The notes beneath the pieces are model-generated. The model worked only from the letters and a program-made list of their open reading frames with translations, did not search any database and was not told the origin of the DNA. From Xanthomonas sp. AM6 (GTDB lineage Bacteria > Pseudomonadota > Gammaproteobacteria > Xanthomonadales > Xanthomonadaceae): 64,000 nt of DNA. Shown in pieces: positions 35,645 through 45,751 of this stretch (positions are counted from its first letter, which is position 1; every line of letters starts with the position of its first letter). The stretch spans positions 1,142,501 to 1,206,500 of the forward strand of contig NZ_CP106869.1 of assembly GCF_025665335.1 (NCBI RefSeq), written 5' to 3'. The position numbers and the translations under genes were made by a program.

Positions 35645-36055
35645 GTGATCCGTCGCCGCCAGCCGATGTCGTTCTGGGCAATGCTCGCCACGCTGGCGAT
35701 CGTGCTGATGCTGGCTGCGCCGCTGGTGAGCCGCTGGCAGCAGGCGCGCTCCAGCGCCTGGGCCGACGCCGCCGCCGGCGCGCTGTGCACCAGCCGCGGA
35801 TTGCAGGCCTTGCCCGCGCTGCCGATGGCGGCGGTGACGTCGCACGCCGGCGCGCACGACGATGGCGGCCTGCCGCACGAGCAGGCCTGCGACTACTGCC
35901 TGCTCGCCGCGCGGCTGCTGCCGTGGCTGGCCCTGCTGCTGGTGCTGCTGCCCTGGGTGCGCCAGCATGCGCCGCGCGTCGCGCCGCGGATGCCCGCGGT
36001 GCGGGCCGGCCTCTGGCGCGCTCACGCCGCGCGCGGACCGCCTCTGTTCTCCTGA
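35645..36055 (+). CDS. DUF2946 family membrane protein
   Basis: 136 residues from a GTG at 35645, with an ATG at 35666 as alternative. An N-terminal membrane helix (about 9-27) is followed by a periplasmic stretch with HAGAHDDGG and the DUF2946 signature PHEQACDYCLLAARLLP (His plus CxxC type pair), then a second helix (WLALLLVLLPWV) and an Arg-rich tail. The family often lies next to TonB-dependent receptors and copper genes, and its His/Cys motif suggests metal binding. It starts the unit that continues with the TonB receptor (70 bp downstream) and the PepSY protein. Confidence 0.8.
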   Translation: MIRRRQPMSFWAMLATLAIVLMLAAPLVSRWQQARSSAWADAAAGALCTSRGLQALPALPMAAVTSHAGAHDDGGLPHEQACDYCLLAARLLPWLALLLVLLPWVRQHAPRVAPRMPAVRAGLWRAHAARGPPLFS

Positions 36056-36125
36056 TCCACGAGTTGGCTGTTCTTTCGTGCCGTGGCATCGCCGCGGCAC
36101 GTCTTCGTGCTTGATGGAGCCATCG

Positions 36126-38186
36126 ATGATCCATTTCCTTTCCGTGCCGCGCATGGCGGCGTACGGCTGCGTATATCTCGCGGCCAGCGTGGCCGCGCCG
36201 GCGCACGCGGCCGACGGCGGCGCGCAACCTCCCGCGGGCGATTCCGCCTTCACCCTGGGCAAGGTCCAGGTCACCGCCACTGCGTTGGCGGCGCCGGCCG
36301 CGCGCAGCGTCCTCAGTTCCGTGGACATCCTCGGCGGCGACCTGCTGCAGGACCAGCACGTGGACTACAGCTGGGAGCTGCTGCTGCGCGCGCCCGGGGT
36401 GCAGGTCACCCAGTTCAAGATGGGCACCGACGCCGGCCGCTTCTCGTTCCGCGGCTTCAACGGCGAAGGCCGGGTCAACGCGGTCAAGCTGCTGATCGAC
36501 GGCGTGCCCAGCAACGACAACGCCGGCGGCATGCCGTATCTGGACGCGGTGTTTCCGCTGGACATCGCCGCGATCGAGATCGTGCGCGGCACCAACGATC
36601 CGCGCTACGGATTGAACGCCATCGCCGGCAGCGTCGACGTGCTGACCCGCAGCGGCGGCAACGACGGCCGCGCCAGCGTCACCGCCGGCAGCTTCGGCAC
36701 CCGCGAGGTGCAGGCCAGCCAGGGCATCGAGCGCGGCGGCTGGAGCCAGAACTACTTCGTCGCCTGGCGCGACAGCGACGGCTACCGCGACCACGCCGAC
36801 GCGCGCAAGCGCGCGTTCGCCGGCAAATGGTTCTACACCGCGCCGGACGCCGCCTGGCGCGCCGGGCTCAGTGCGCGCTACTACCGCAACGCAGCGCTGG
36901 AAGCCGGCTATCTGGACTACGCCAGCGCGCAACGCGCGCCGCGCAGTTCGCCGGACTATGCGCGCGACGATCGCAGCGAGCGCCAGACCGGGCAGGTGAG
37001 CCTGCACCTGGATGCGCAACTGGCCGACGCCGTGCAGGGCAGCGCCAAGCTGTACTGGAACCGCTACCAGAACCAGCGCTGGGTGCGCTTCACCGCCGCC
37101 GGCGCGCAGCAGGAACGCGATACCGACGAAACCCAGCGCGGTTTCCTGGCCAGGGCGACCTGGCGCCCGGAGGTGGACTGGGCGACGGCGTTCGCGCTGG
37201 AAGGCGGCATCGACGGGCAGTGGCAGGACAACACCTCGCGGCGCTATCGCACCGTGGCGCGCGCGCGCACCGCGCCGCTGCGCGACTGGGACTTCGACCT
37301 GGACACGCGCGGCGTCTACGTGCAGGCGGTGATCCGCCCGTTCGAGCGCCTGCAGCTGGTGCCGGCCTACCGCGTGGACTGGGTCGACGGCAGCTTCCGC
37401 GACCGGCTCGGCGGCGCGCGCTACCCGGCCTACGCCTATGGCGCGATCAGGCAGCCCAAGCTCAGCGCGGTATTCGCGCTGACCGCGCAGGCCAGCGCCT
37501 ACGCCAACGTCGGCCGCACCTTCCAGATCGGCAGCGGCAACGGCGCCTACCGCAGCCAGCCCGGCAACCTGGCGCCGTCGTACAACGACGGCTGGGAAGC
37601 CGGGTTGAAGTTCGCCGACGCCCGGCGGCTGGATGCGCGCATCGCCTATTGGGAGCAGCGCGCCTCCGACGAAGTGGCGACCATCCTTGGGGTCGATGGC
37701 ACGGTCGGCAGCGGCGAGGTCGGTAACGTCGGCAAGACCTTGCGCCGCGGCTGGGATGCGCAGGTCAGCCTGCGCGCGGACGAGCGCTGGACGCTGTGGC
37801 TGGCGTATTCGCGGCAGCGCGCAAGCATCGTCACCCCCGACCCGAGCGCGCCGGCCACGCGCGGCAAGGAGATCGAGAACGTGCCGCACTCCCTGGCCAG
37901 CGTCGGCGCCGACTGGCAGGCCACGCCGCGGCTGAAGCTGTCGGCGTGGGGCAATGCGCAGGGCGACTACTACGTCGAGCGCAGCAACACGCTGGGCCGC
38001 TACGGCGGCTACGCGCTGGCCAACGTCGGCGCGACCTGGGCATGGCGCGCGCAGCGCGAGCTGTCGCTGCAGCTGAAGAATCTGACCGATCGCCATTACG
38101 TCTACGCCTGGTACGACAGCGGTTCGTCCGGCTATTCGCCGGGCGACGGCCGTGCGCTGTACGCCAGCCTCAGCTGGGGCTGGTGA
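36126..38186 (+). CDS. TonB-dependent outer membrane receptor
   Basis: 686 residues. A signal peptide (1-29, ending AHA) is followed by the plug domain (about residues 45-165), which includes the TonB-box region FTLGKVQVTATAL, and then the 22-strand barrel ending in LYASLSWGW with the aromatic last residue. DIAAIEIVRGTNDPRYGLNA, with the following IAGSVDVLT, is the usual plug end. GGAG lies 8 bases before the ATG at 36126. The substrate is not shown by the sequence; the DUF2946 and PepSY neighbours favour a metal or metallophore, probably copper or iron. Its stop overlaps the PepSY start by one base. Confidence 0.95.
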   Translation: MIHFLSVPRMAAYGCVYLAASVAAPAHAADGGAQPPAGDSAFTLGKVQVTATALAAPAARSVLSSVDILGGDLLQDQHVDYSWELLLRAPGVQVTQFKMGTDAGRFSFRGFNGEGRVNAVKLLIDGVPSNDNAGGMPYLDAVFPLDIAAIEIVRGTNDPRYGLNAIAGSVDVLTRSGGNDGRASVTAGSFGTREVQASQGIERGGWSQNYFVAWRDSDGYRDHADARKRAFAGKWFYTAPDAAWRAGLSARYYRNAALEAGYLDYASAQRAPRSSPDYARDDRSERQTGQVSLHLDAQLADAVQGSAKLYWNRYQNQRWVRFTAAGAQQERDTDETQRGFLARATWRPEVDWATAFALEGGIDGQWQDNTSRRYRTVARARTAPLRDWDFDLDTRGVYVQAVIRPFERLQLVPAYRVDWVDGSFRDRLGGARYPAYAYGAIRQPKLSAVFALTAQASAYANVGRTFQIGSGNGAYRSQPGNLAPSYNDGWEAGLKFADARRLDARIAYWEQRASDEVATILGVDGTVGSGEVGNVGKTLRRGWDAQVSLRADERWTLWLAYSRQRASIVTPDPSAPATRGKEIENVPHSLASVGADWQATPRLKLSAWGNAQGDYYVERSNTLGRYGGYALANVGATWAWRAQRELSLQLKNLTDRHYVYAWYDSGSSGYSPGDGRALYASLSWGW

Positions 38187-39667
38187 TGGGCAGGCCGAAC
38201 CCGAACGCGGTTGCGCCGGCGCGTTTCTACCGCGCGGTGTGGCGCTGGCATTTCTACGCCGGCCTGCTGGTGTTGCCGCTGCTGGCCTGGCTGGCGCTGA
38301 CCGGCGCCGCCTTCGTCTACCAGCAGCCGATCGATGGGTATTTCCACCGCGCGCTGAAGACGGTACAGGTGCCTGCGCGCGCGCAGGCGGCCACACCGCA
38401 GCGCCTGCTCGACGCCGCGCTGGCGGCGCAACCGGGACAGGCGTTGCGCTACACCACGCCGGCGCGAGGCGACGCGTCGGCGGAAGTGACCGTGGGCACC
38501 GCCGATGGCCGCCGCGTGGTGGTGTACGTGGATCCGTACCGGGCGCGGGCGCTGGGCAGCCTGCCCGAGCACGGCACCGTGGCGTGGACCATCCGGCGCC
38601 TGCACAGCCTCGCCCTGGTCGGGCCGTGGGCCAGTGCGCTGATCGAAGTGGCGGCCGGCTGGGCGATCCTGCTGGTGCTGACCGGCGCCTACCTGTGGTG
38701 GCCGCGCGGCCGCCGCGGCGGCGTCACCACGGTGCGCGGGCGGCCGCCGCAGCGCGTGTTCTGGCGCGACGTGCATGCGCTGACCGGCAGCGTGGTCGGG
38801 GCGATGCTGCTGTTCCTGGCGCTGACCGGGATGCCCTGGTCGTGGTTCTGGGGCGAGCAGGTCAACCGCCTCGCCAATGGCCATCACTACGGCTATCCGG
38901 CCGGGCTGCGCGTGGACCTGCCGATGTCCACGCAGCGCCTGAGCGACGCGGAGGTGCCGGCCTGGTCGCTGCGCCAGGCGCGGTTGCCGCAGTCGCAGCT
39001 GCCGCAGACTGCGTCGATGCCGATGCCGATGCCTGCGGCGGCGAATGCGGATGCGCCTTCGGCATCAAGCGTGGTGGACGACGGCAACGATGCGCATGCA
39101 GAGCACGCAGCGCATGGCGCGATGGCGATGGACGCGATGGCGCCGGAGCCTGCGGCACCCGGCGCCATCGGCCTGGACGCGGCGGTGGCGCGGTTCCAGG
39201 CGCGCGGCATCGCCGCCGGCTACGGCGTGGCGCTGCCGCGCGGCGCGCGTGGCGTGTACACCGCCTCGGTGTATCCGGCGGACCTGGCGCAGCAGCGGGT
39301 CATCCACCTCGACCAGTACAGCGGCCAGGTGCTGCTGGACATGCGCTATGCCGATTACGGGCCGCTGGCCAAGGCGCTGGAATGGGGCATCAACGTGCAC
39401 CTGGGGCAGCAGTACGGCACCTTCAACCAGTTGCTGCTGATCGCCTCGTGTCTGGGCATCGTGTTGCTGTGCGTCAGCGCCGCGCTGATGTGGTGGAAGC
39501 GGCGGCCGGCCGGCGGACTGGGCGTGCCGCCGCTGCCGGCGGAGCGGCGCACGCTGCGCGTGGTGGTCGGGCTGTTGGCGATCGGCGGCGTGCTGTTCCC
39601 GCTGGTGGGAATGTCGCTGCTGCTGATGCTGGCGGTGGATTGGTGTTGCGTGCTGCGGCGGGAGTGA
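38186..39667 (+). CDS. PepSY-associated membrane protein with Met/His-rich insert
   Basis: 493 residues of the PepSY_TM (PiuB-like) family. The four helices are near residues 23-43, 148-172, 198-222 and 406-428, with a further hydrophobic end at about 462-487. The conserved RRLHSLALVG motif and WRDVHALTG, with the His pairs found in siderophore and metal-uptake members, are present. Residues 278-319 form an insert rich in Met and His (M278, M280, M282, H304, H307, H310, M313, M315, M318), like copper-binding stretches of CopA/PcoA. These proteins may reduce or move iron or copper brought in by a TonB receptor. It is translationally linked to the receptor upstream. The tandem REP array follows. 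Confidence 0.88.
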   Translation: MGRPNPNAVAPARFYRAVWRWHFYAGLLVLPLLAWLALTGAAFVYQQPIDGYFHRALKTVQVPARAQAATPQRLLDAALAAQPGQALRYTTPARGDASAEVTVGTADGRRVVVYVDPYRARALGSLPEHGTVAWTIRRLHSLALVGPWASALIEVAAGWAILLVLTGAYLWWPRGRRGGVTTVRGRPPQRVFWRDVHALTGSVVGAMLLFLALTGMPWSWFWGEQVNRLANGHHYGYPAGLRVDLPMSTQRLSDAEVPAWSLRQARLPQSQLPQTASMPMPMPAAANADAPSASSVVDDGNDAHAEHAAHGAMAMDAMAPEPAAPGAIGLDAAVARFQARGIAAGYGVALPRGARGVYTASVYPADLAQQRVIHLDQYSGQVLLDMRYADYGPLAKALEWGINVHLGQQYGTFNQLLLIASCLGIVLLCVSAALMWWKRRPAGGLGVPPLPAERRTLRVVVGLLAIGGVLFPLVGMSLLLMLAVDWCCVLRRE

Positions 39668-40181
39668 GGCGGTGTCGTTGGGCGACAGGGCGGCTTCGTG
39701 AGCTTGCCGACGCCATTGTGGGAAGACTTCAGCTCCGACGGTGTCCGAAGCCGGAAGGTCCGCCGCTCCGTTCGTCGCGACGGAAGTCGCTCCTACAAGG
39801 TTTCGCGCGGCCGACTCGTTGGTGCATTATGGGAGGGACTTCAGTCCCGACGGCCTCCGATGCCGGAAGGTTCACCACTTCGCTTGTCGCGGTTGAGACT
39901 GTTGCGGCGGAGAGCCGCGCGACGTGACTGCTGGATGCACTGTGGAAGGGGCTTCAGCCCCGGCGGTATCCGAGCCGGAAGATCCATCGCCTCGTTCGTC
40001 GCGACTGAAGTCGCTCCTACAAGGGGCCTGCAGCCAAGCTCGTTGGTGCACTGTGGGAGGGACTTCAGTCCCGACAGCATCCGGTGCCGGGAAGGTCCTT
40101 CGCTTAGTTCGTCGCGACTGAAGTCGCTCCTACAGGGGGTGCTGTGGCCTGTTGGGCATCTTGGGCGCATGTTGCGCGGCG
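39668..40181. other. Intergenic region filled by the REP array
   Basis: 514 bp between the PepSY gene and cysH (convergent). About 420 bp of it (39717-40134) are the tandem REP units; no gene is seen. Confidence 0.7.
39717..40134. repeat. Tandem array of about four 112-bp REP units
   Basis: Units begin at about 39717, 39829, 39941 and 40052 (period 111-112 bp). Each starts with TGTGGGAGGGACTTCAGTCC (variants in the other copies) and, about 55-60 bp later, carries the inverse of it, GTCGCGACTGAAGTCGCTCC followed by TACA. Each unit is therefore a head-to-head REP pair that can fold into a hairpin. The spacer CTCGTTGGTGCA between units is conserved too, so the whole 112-bp block was duplicated. 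Unit 2 is the most diverged. TGTAGGAGC-type REPs are common in Xanthomonas and Pseudomonas. Confidence 0.9.
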
Positions 40182-40922
40182 TCAGACGTCCTCGTGGATG
40201 CCGCATTCGCGCTTGAGGCCGAAGAAGCGGGTGTCTTCCTCGCGCATGCCAGGTTCCCAGCGGCGGGTGGTGTGGAAGTCGCCGATCGAGACGTAGCCTT
40301 CCTCCCACAGCGGATGGTAGGGCAGGCCGTGCTGCTGCATGTATTGCCACAGGTCGCGGTCGCTCCAGTCGGCGATCGGGTTGATCTTGTAGCGCTCGCC
40401 GCGCTTCTGTACGAACGGGGTCTGCGCGCGGCTGTCGGACTGGCTGCGGCGCAGGCCGGTGAACCAGGTGCCGACCTTCAGTTCTTCCAGCGCGCGGCGC
40501 ATCGGTTCGACCTTGCGCAGGTTGTTGTACTGCTCGATGCCGACCATGCCCTGTTCCCACAGCCGGCCGTGACGCGCTTCCATCCAGGCGCGGCTGACCA
40601 GCGGCCGGTACACCTTGAGGTTGAGCTTGAGCCGGTCGCTGAGCGCGTCGGCGAAGCGGTAGGTCTCGGCGAACAGGTAGCCGGTGTCGATCAGGATCAC
40701 GGGGATGTCCGGCAGCTGCTGGGTCAGCAGGTGCAAGGTGGCCGCCGACTGCGCGCCGAAGCTCGACGACAGCGCGGCCTCGGCCGGGCCGTGCTCGAGC
40801 GCCCAGGCCACGCGTTGCGGCGCGGTCATCGGCGCCAGCAGCGCGTTGACCGCGTCGAGGTCCCATGCCGTCGCCGGCGCATTGGCGGAGTCGTGTGGGG
40901 CGGAGGCGGGCAGGGCGCTCAT
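40182..40922 (-). CDS. cysH: Phosphoadenosine phosphosulfate reductase
   Basis: Reduces PAPS to sulfite with thioredoxin. 246 residues. The PP-loop start is [20 protein letters not shown], the substrate motif is [16 protein letters not shown], and the catalytic Cys240 lies in the C-terminal ECGIHED. It has none of the CC...CxxC iron-sulfur cysteines of APS reductases, so the substrate should be PAPS. This agrees with the APS kinase fused to CysN nearby. It overlaps cysI by four bases and is the last gene of cysJ-cysI-cysH. Confidence 0.97.
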   Translation of the reverse strand: MSALPASAPHDSANAPATAWDLDAVNALLAPMTAPQRVAWALEHGPAEAALSSSFGAQSAATLHLLTQQLPDIPVILIDTGYLFAETYRFADALSDRLKLNLKVYRPLVSRAWMEARHGRLWEQGMVGIEQYNNLRKVEPMRRALEELKVGTWFTGLRRSQSDSRAQTPFVQKRGERYKINPIADWSDRDLWQYMQQHGLPYHPLWEEGYVSIGDFHTTRRWEPGMREEDTRFFGLKRECGIHEDV

Positions 40923-42640
40923 GCGTGCAGTTCCGAAGGAATGAGATGGCGGTGGGTGGGATAGGCGGGCAGGTCGACCAGGCCGCTGCGGTGCAGGAAG
41001 TCGCCGAAGCCCTCGTCGCGTTCGCGTTCGCCGGCGTAGCGCGCGAACAGCGGGTCCAGCGCGTCGAGAATTTCCGGCTCGGTGATGTTCTCGCGGTACA
41101 GCGTGTTCAGGCGCTGGCCGCGGTGGTCGGCGCCGAGCATCAGGTTGTAGCGGCCGGGTGCCTTGCCGACCAGCGCGATCTCGGCCAGGTACGGCCGCGA
41201 GCAGCCGTTCGGGCAGCCGGAGATGCGCAGCAGGATCGGTGCCTCGCGCAAGCCGTGCCGGTCCAGCAGCGGCTCCAGCTTGCCGGCGAAATCGGGCAGG
41301 TAGCGTTCGGCCTCGGCCATCGCCAGGCCGCAGGTCGGCAGCGCCACGCAGGCCATCGCCGCGCGCGCCAGCGCGGTGCGCGCCTGGTTGCCGGTGTCCA
41401 GCGCATGCGCGCGCACCAGCGTGTCGATCGTCTCGCGCTGGCTGGCGGGAATGCCGGCGATGACCAGGTTCTGGTTCGCGGTCATGCGCAGGTGCGCGCC
41501 GTCGCCGTCGCGCAGCAGCTGCCGGGCGATCTCGCGCAGGCCGCTGAGGTGCGGCGCGCCGCCGTCGTGGTCGGCGATGCGCCCGGCCGGCAGCGACAGG
41601 GTCAGGTGCGCACGGCCATCCTCGCCCTCGCTCCAGCCGTAGCGGTCGCCGTTGTGGTCGAAGGAGAACGCGCGGGTCGGCTGCAGCGCGACGCCGGCGC
41701 GGCGCTGGATCTCGGCGACCACGACATCCAGGCCGTGGTCGTCGATGGTGTACTTGAAGCGTGCACGCTTGCGCACGGTGCGGTTGCCGAGGTCGCGCTG
41801 GGTGGTGACCACGGCGGTGGCCACGTCGAGCAGCTGCTCGCGCGCGATGAAGCCGATCACGTTGGCCACGCGCGGGTAGGTCTCGGCGTCGCCGTGGGTG
41901 GCGCCCATGCCGCCGCCGATGCTGACGTTGTAGCCGGCCAGTTCGCCGTCGGCGCCGGCCACGCCGATGAAGCCCAGGTCGTTGGCGAACACGTCCACGT
42001 CGTTGACCGGCGGCAGCGCGAAGCCGATCTTGAACTTGCGCGGCAGGTAGGTGTCGCCGTAGACCGGCTCGTGTTCCTGGCCGCTGCCGACGATCTGTTC
42101 CTCGTCCAGCCAGATCTCGTAGTAGGCGCGGGTGTTGGGCAGCAGGTGCTCGGACACGCGCGCGGCATCGGCGTACAGCGTGGCGTGCGCGCGCGAGGCC
42201 AGCGGGTTGGCCGCGACCTGCACGTTGCGGTTGACGTCGCCGCAGGCGGCCAGGGTGTCGATCAGCGCGGCGTTGATCGCCTGCATCGTCGCCTTCAGCT
42301 CGCGCTTGATCACCCCGTGGAACTGGAACGCCTGGCGCGTGGTGACGCGCAGCGAATGGTTGCCGTAGGTGGTGGCGATGGCGTCGAGCTTGAGCCACTG
42401 TTCCGGCGTGATCACCCCGCCCGGCGTGCGCGTGCGGATCATGAACTGGTAGGCCGGTTCGAGCTTCTGCCGGCGCCGCTCGTCGCGCAGGTCGCGGTCG
42501 TCCTGCTGGTAGCTGCCGTGGTACTTGATCAGCGTCTGGTCGTCCTCGCGCAGTGCCCCGGTGACCGGATCGGCCAGGCTCTGCAGCAGCGACCCGCGCA
42601 GGCGGCGGCTGGCGGATTTGATGTCTTCGACGTTGCTCAT
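40919..42640 (-). CDS. cysI: Sulfite reductase hemoprotein (beta subunit)
   Basis: Siroheme and 4Fe-4S protein that reduces sulfite to sulfide with six electrons from CysJ. 573 residues. The cluster cysteines are clear: [20 protein letters not shown] gives Cys-x5-Cys, and [10 protein letters not shown] gives Cys-x3-Cys. The N-terminal half contains [14 protein letters not shown] and [11 protein letters not shown], the siroheme-binding region. It begins 123 bp after cysJ, in a gap filled by a heptad inverted repeat, and overlaps cysH by four bases. Confidence 0.97.
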   Translation of the reverse strand: MSNVEDIKSASRRLRGSLLQSLADPVTGALREDDQTLIKYHGSYQQDDRDLRDERRRQKLEPAYQFMIRTRTPGGVITPEQWLKLDAIATTYGNHSLRVTTRQAFQFHGVIKRELKATMQAINAALIDTLAACGDVNRNVQVAANPLASRAHATLYADAARVSEHLLPNTRAYYEIWLDEEQIVGSGQEHEPVYGDTYLPRKFKIGFALPPVNDVDVFANDLGFIGVAGADGELAGYNVSIGGGMGATHGDAETYPRVANVIGFIAREQLLDVATAVVTTQRDLGNRTVRKRARFKYTIDDHGLDVVVAEIQRRAGVALQPTRAFSFDHNGDRYGWSEGEDGRAHLTLSLPAGRIADHDGGAPHLSGLREIARQLLRDGDGAHLRMTANQNLVIAGIPASQRETIDTLVRAHALDTGNQARTALARAAMACVALPTCGLAMAEAERYLPDFAGKLEPLLDRHGLREAPILLRISGCPNGCSRPYLAEIALVGKAPGRYNLMLGADHRGQRLNTLYRENITEPEILDALDPLFARYAGERERDEGFGDFLHRSGLVDLPAYPTHRHLIPSELHA

Positions 42641-42642
42641 CG

Positions 42643-42762
42643 CGGGATTCGGCAGTCGTGATTCGGGATTGGCAAAGCAGGAACGATGACGGCGGCTCGA
42701 CAACACGCAGGCCGAGCGAACCCGCTCTTGCGAATCCACACTCCCGAATCCCCCCTCCCGGC
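42643..42762. repeat. GGGATTN heptad inverted repeat between cysJ and cysI
   Basis: The left arm (42643-42679) and right arm (42723-42762) are imperfect inverted copies of heptads such as GGGATTC and GGGATTG. They fill the whole gap between cysJ and cysI on the cysJIH transcript, with a loop of about 45 nt, and can fold in RNA just ahead of cysI. Confidence 0.8.
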
Positions 42763-42763
42763 C

Positions 42764-44635
42764 TCAATAGACATCGCGCGCATACCGCCCCTCCCGCTGC
42801 AGCGAAGCGAGATACGCCGCCGCGTCCTCGGCAGGAAGCGCGCCGTGCTCGGCCACGATCTGCTGCAGCGTGGCGTGCACGTCCTTGCCCATGCCGATCG
42901 CGCCGCACACGTACAGGTGCGCGCCGTTGCGCAGCCAGTCGTAGACGTCGCGGCCCTGCTCGCGCAGGCGCTGCTGCACGTAGACCTTGGGGGGGAGGTC
43001 GTTGCCGCGCAGCGGCTGCACGTCGCGCGAGAACGCCAGGTCCAGGCGCTGCAGTTCGCCGCTGCGCAGCGCCTGCTGCCACTCGGCCTGGTACAGGAAG
43101 TCCTGGTTGAAGTGGCGGGCGCCGAAGAACAGCCAGTTGCGGCCGCTGGCGCCGCTCTCGGCGCGTTCCTGCACGAAGCCGCGGAACGGCGCCACGCCGG
43201 TGCCGGGGCCGATCATCAGGATGTCGCGGCTGGCATCGGCCGGCACCCGGAAGCGTTCGTTGGGTTCGATGTAGACCGCGGCGCTGTCGCCTTCGGCCAG
43301 TGCGGCCAGGTGGCCGCTGGCGGCGCCACCGTGCAGGTGGCCGTGCGCCTGGTAGGCCAGCACGTCGACGGTGAGGTGGACTTCGTCGCCGACCCGCTTG
43401 CGGCTGGAAGCGATCGAGTACAGGCGCGGGGCCAGGGGCCGCAGCGCGTCCAGCAGGGCGCTGTGGTCCCAATCCGCCGGCCAGCGTCGCAGCACGTCGA
43501 TCACCTGGTGATCGGCCAGCAACGCCGCCAGACCGGCGGTCTGGGTAGGGTCGAGCAGCTGCTCCAGCGCCGGGGCGGCTGAGCGGCGGGCGACCGCGGC
43601 CAGGAACGGCCGCGATGCCCGGGTCAGTTCGCGATGCGCGGCGAGCCACTCGTGCAGGGGAAGAGTGTCCGCACCGACGGTGACGTCCGCATGACCGTCC
43701 AGTCGCGTCGCCGTCAACACGGCCTCGACCAGCGCCGGCGGATTGCGGTGGCGGATGCCCAGCGCGTCGCCGGGCTCGTAGTGCAGGCCGCTGCCGGCCA
43801 GCGACAGCTCCAGGTGGCGCACGTCCTTGTCGGCGGCGCCATGCGCGGCGTAGCGCGGGCCCTTGAAGTCGCGGCCGCTGATGCGCTGGTTGGCCAGCAC
43901 CTCGGCGGCGAACGGGCGCGCGTGGCTCCAGCTGGCGCTGGCGGCGCCGCGCAGCGGGGTCACCGTGGCCGACGGCGCGGCCGGGCTCTTCAGCAGCTCG
44001 CGCGCCTGCGCCAGCGCCTGAGTGCGCCACGGCGCCGCCACGGTGTCGATGTCCAGGTCGGCCTCGCCCAGCGGCAGCACCCGCTGCGCGCCGAGCTCGG
44101 CCAGGCGCGCGTCGATGCGCTTGCCGATGCCGCAGAAGTCGGCGTAGCTGGAATCGCCCAGGCCCAGCACCGCGTACTTCAGCTCGGGCAGCTTGGGCGC
44201 GCGACGGCCCTGCAGGAATTCGACCAGGCCGATCGCGTCGTCCGGCGGATCGCCTTCGCCCTGGGTGCTGATGACCACGTACAGCAGGCGTTCGCTGGCC
44301 AGTTCGCGGGTCGGGTAGGCGTCGGCGCGCAGCACGCGCACCGTCAGCCCGGCAGCCTCGGCCTCGGCGGCCAGCTGTTCGGCGGCGCGGCGGGCGTTGC
44401 CGGTCTGGCTGCCGTAGACCACGCTCAGCCGCTGCGCGCCCTGGCTGGCCGCGGCGCCACCGGGCAGCACCGCCAGCGACGGCGGCGCATGGCCCTGGCC
44501 CTGGGCCAGGCCGGCGGCATAGCCGGACAGCCACCACAGGCTGGCCGCGTCCAGCCCCTCCACCGTCCGCGCCAGCAGGGCCTTGCGCTCGTCGGGCAAG
44601 GGGCTGGGCGGCAACGCGGGCGAGGCGGCGGTCAT
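42764..44635 (-). CDS. cysJ: Sulfite reductase flavoprotein (alpha subunit)
   Basis: Passes electrons from NADPH through FAD and FMN to CysI. 623 residues, family length. The flavodoxin domain is seen in [20 protein letters not shown] and [14 protein letters not shown] binding is in LYSIASSRK, the NADPH-binding part in [20 protein letters not shown], and the C-terminus is [10 protein letters not shown], which ends as in E. coli CysJ. The ATG at 44635 fits. It is the first gene of cysJIH and faces cysD across a 207-bp region with shared GGTTAT/GGCTTAT motifs. Confidence 0.97.
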   Translation of the reverse strand: MTAASPALPPSPLPDERKALLARTVEGLDAASLWWLSGYAAGLAQGQGHAPPSLAVLPGGAAASQGAQRLSVVYGSQTGNARRAAEQLAAEAEAAGLTVRVLRADAYPTRELASERLLYVVISTQGEGDPPDDAIGLVEFLQGRRAPKLPELKYAVLGLGDSSYADFCGIGKRIDARLAELGAQRVLPLGEADLDIDTVAAPWRTQALAQARELLKSPAAPSATVTPLRGAASASWSHARPFAAEVLANQRISGRDFKGPRYAAHGAADKDVRHLELSLAGSGLHYEPGDALGIRHRNPPALVEAVLTATRLDGHADVTVGADTLPLHEWLAAHRELTRASRPFLAAVARRSAAPALEQLLDPTQTAGLAALLADHQVIDVLRRWPADWDHSALLDALRPLAPRLYSIASSRKRVGDEVHLTVDVLAYQAHGHLHGGAASGHLAALAEGDSAAVYIEPNERFRVPADASRDILMIGPGTGVAPFRGFVQERAESGASGRNWLFFGARHFNQDFLYQAEWQQALRSGELQRLDLAFSRDVQPLRGNDLPPKVYVQQRLREQGRDVYDWLRNGAHLYVCGAIGMGKDVHATLQQIVAEHGALPAEDAAAYLASLQREGRYARDVY

Positions 44636-44704
44636 GACCGGTCCGGGTGGGAGGAAGGGATGACCGATGTTAGGGATTCGTTGCGCGAGGCAGAAAGGAG
44701 CAGG

Positions 44705-44731
44705 GGTTATCGGCTTATGCCCGGCGCTTAT
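44705..44731. promoter_or_regulatory. cysJ/cysD divergent promoter motifs
   Basis: GGTTAT (44705-44710), GGCTTAT (44712-44718) and GCGCTTAT (44724-44731) lie in a row between the divergent sulfite reductase and ATP sulfurylase operons. Two of the words recur between cysG and cysB (30885-30938). They may be CysB target half-sites; this is inference. Confidence 0.4.
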
Positions 44732-44842
44732 TTCTGCGCCCGCCGGGCGCGCCACACACTGCCGGCCCCGGTCGCCCCAGGCGCCGCGACCGCTGCTACC
44801 CTCGGCACGGTCCTTCCCCAATCGAGTCCCGCGTTGTCCCCG

Positions 44843-45751
44843 ATGCGTTCTTCCGCCCTGTCCCACCTCGACCGGCTCGAGGCCGAAAGCATCCACATCC
44901 TGCGCGAGGTGGCCGCCGAGTTCCGCAATCCGGTGCTGCTGTATTCGGTCGGCAAGGACAGCTCGGTGCTGCTGCACCTGCTGCTGAAGGCGTTCGCGCC
45001 GGCGCCGCCGCCGATCCCGCTGCTGCACGTGGACACGCGCTGGAAGTTCCGCGAGATGATCGCCTTCCGCGACCGCCGCGCCGCCGAGACCGGCGTGGAC
45101 CTGCGCGTGCACATCAACCCCGACGGCATCGCCCAGGACATCGGCCCGTTCACCCACGGCGCCACCGTGCATACCGACGTGATGAAGACCCAGGGCCTGA
45201 AGCAGGCGCTGGACCAGGGCCGGTTCGACGCGGCGATCGGCGGCGCGCGCCGCGACGAGGAGAAGGCGCGGGCCAAGGAGCGGGTGTTCTCGTTCCGCAA
45301 CGACAAGCACCGCTGGGACCCGAAGAACCAGCGCCCGGAACTGTGGAACCTGTACAACGCCCGCGTCCACGCCGGCGAGAGCGTGCGCGTGTTCCCGCTG
45401 TCCAACTGGACCGAGCTGGACATCTGGCTGTACATCTACCGCGAGTCGATTCCGGTGGTGCCGTTGTACTTCGCCGCCGAGCGGCCGGTGGTGGAGCGCG
45501 ACGGCGCGCTGATCCTGGTCGACGACGCGCGGCTGCCGCTGCGCGCCGGCGAAGTGCCGCAACTGCGCCAGGTGCGCTTTCGCACCCTGGGCTGCTATCC
45601 GCTGACCGGGGCGGTCGAATCGCAGGCCGATACGCTGGAGAAGATCATCGCCGAAATGCTGCTGACCACCACGTCGGAACGGCAGGGGCGGGTGATCGAC
45701 CAGGACCCGGGCGCATCGATGGAGAAGAAGAAGCTGGAGGGGTATTTCTGA
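44843..45751 (+). CDS. cysD: Sulfate adenylyltransferase subunit 2
   Basis: Catalytic half of ATP sulfurylase; with CysN it makes APS from sulfate and ATP. 302 residues. The PP-loop motif [20 protein letters not shown] is at about residues 30-49, and the conserved [15 protein letters not shown] and [11 protein letters not shown] follow. The ATG at 44843 is the family start; a TTG three codons upstream is possible. Its stop shares one base with the ATG of cysNC (TGATG), so the two subunits are coupled. Confidence 0.97.
   Translation: MRSSALSHLDRLEAESIHILREVAAEFRNPVLLYSVGKDSSVLLHLLLKAFAPAPPPIPLLHVDTRWKFREMIAFRDRRAAETGVDLRVHINPDGIAQDIGPFTHGATVHTDVMKTQGLKQALDQGRFDAAIGGARRDEEKARAKERVFSFRNDKHRWDPKNQRPELWNLYNARVHAGESVRVFPLSNWTELDIWLYIYRESIPVVPLYFAAERPVVERDGALILVDDARLPLRAGEVPQLRQVRFRTLGCYPLTGAVESQADTLEKIIAEMLLTTTSERQGRVIDQDPGASMEKKKLEGYF

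Noticed and set aside
35046-38396. A 1116-codon open frame on the minus strand opposite the TonB receptor
   Set aside because: It lies antisense to a complete TonB receptor, has no recognisable domain and shows the Arg/Pro/Ala composition of shadow frames.
39717-40134. CRISPR array
   Set aside because: The repeat unit is about 112 bp, contains an internal inverted pair and has conserved 'spacers'; no cas gene is near. REP units explain it.
40919-42640. Ferredoxin-dependent nitrite reductase instead of CysI
   Set aside because: The partner cysJ, the PAPS reductase and the conserved cysteine spacing place it as the sulfite reductase hemoprotein.
40182-44537. A 1451-codon open frame on the minus strand across cysH, cysI and cysJ
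   Set aside because: Only its last 246 codons (cysH) match a family; the rest reads through cysI and cysJ in the wrong frame and is a product of high GC.
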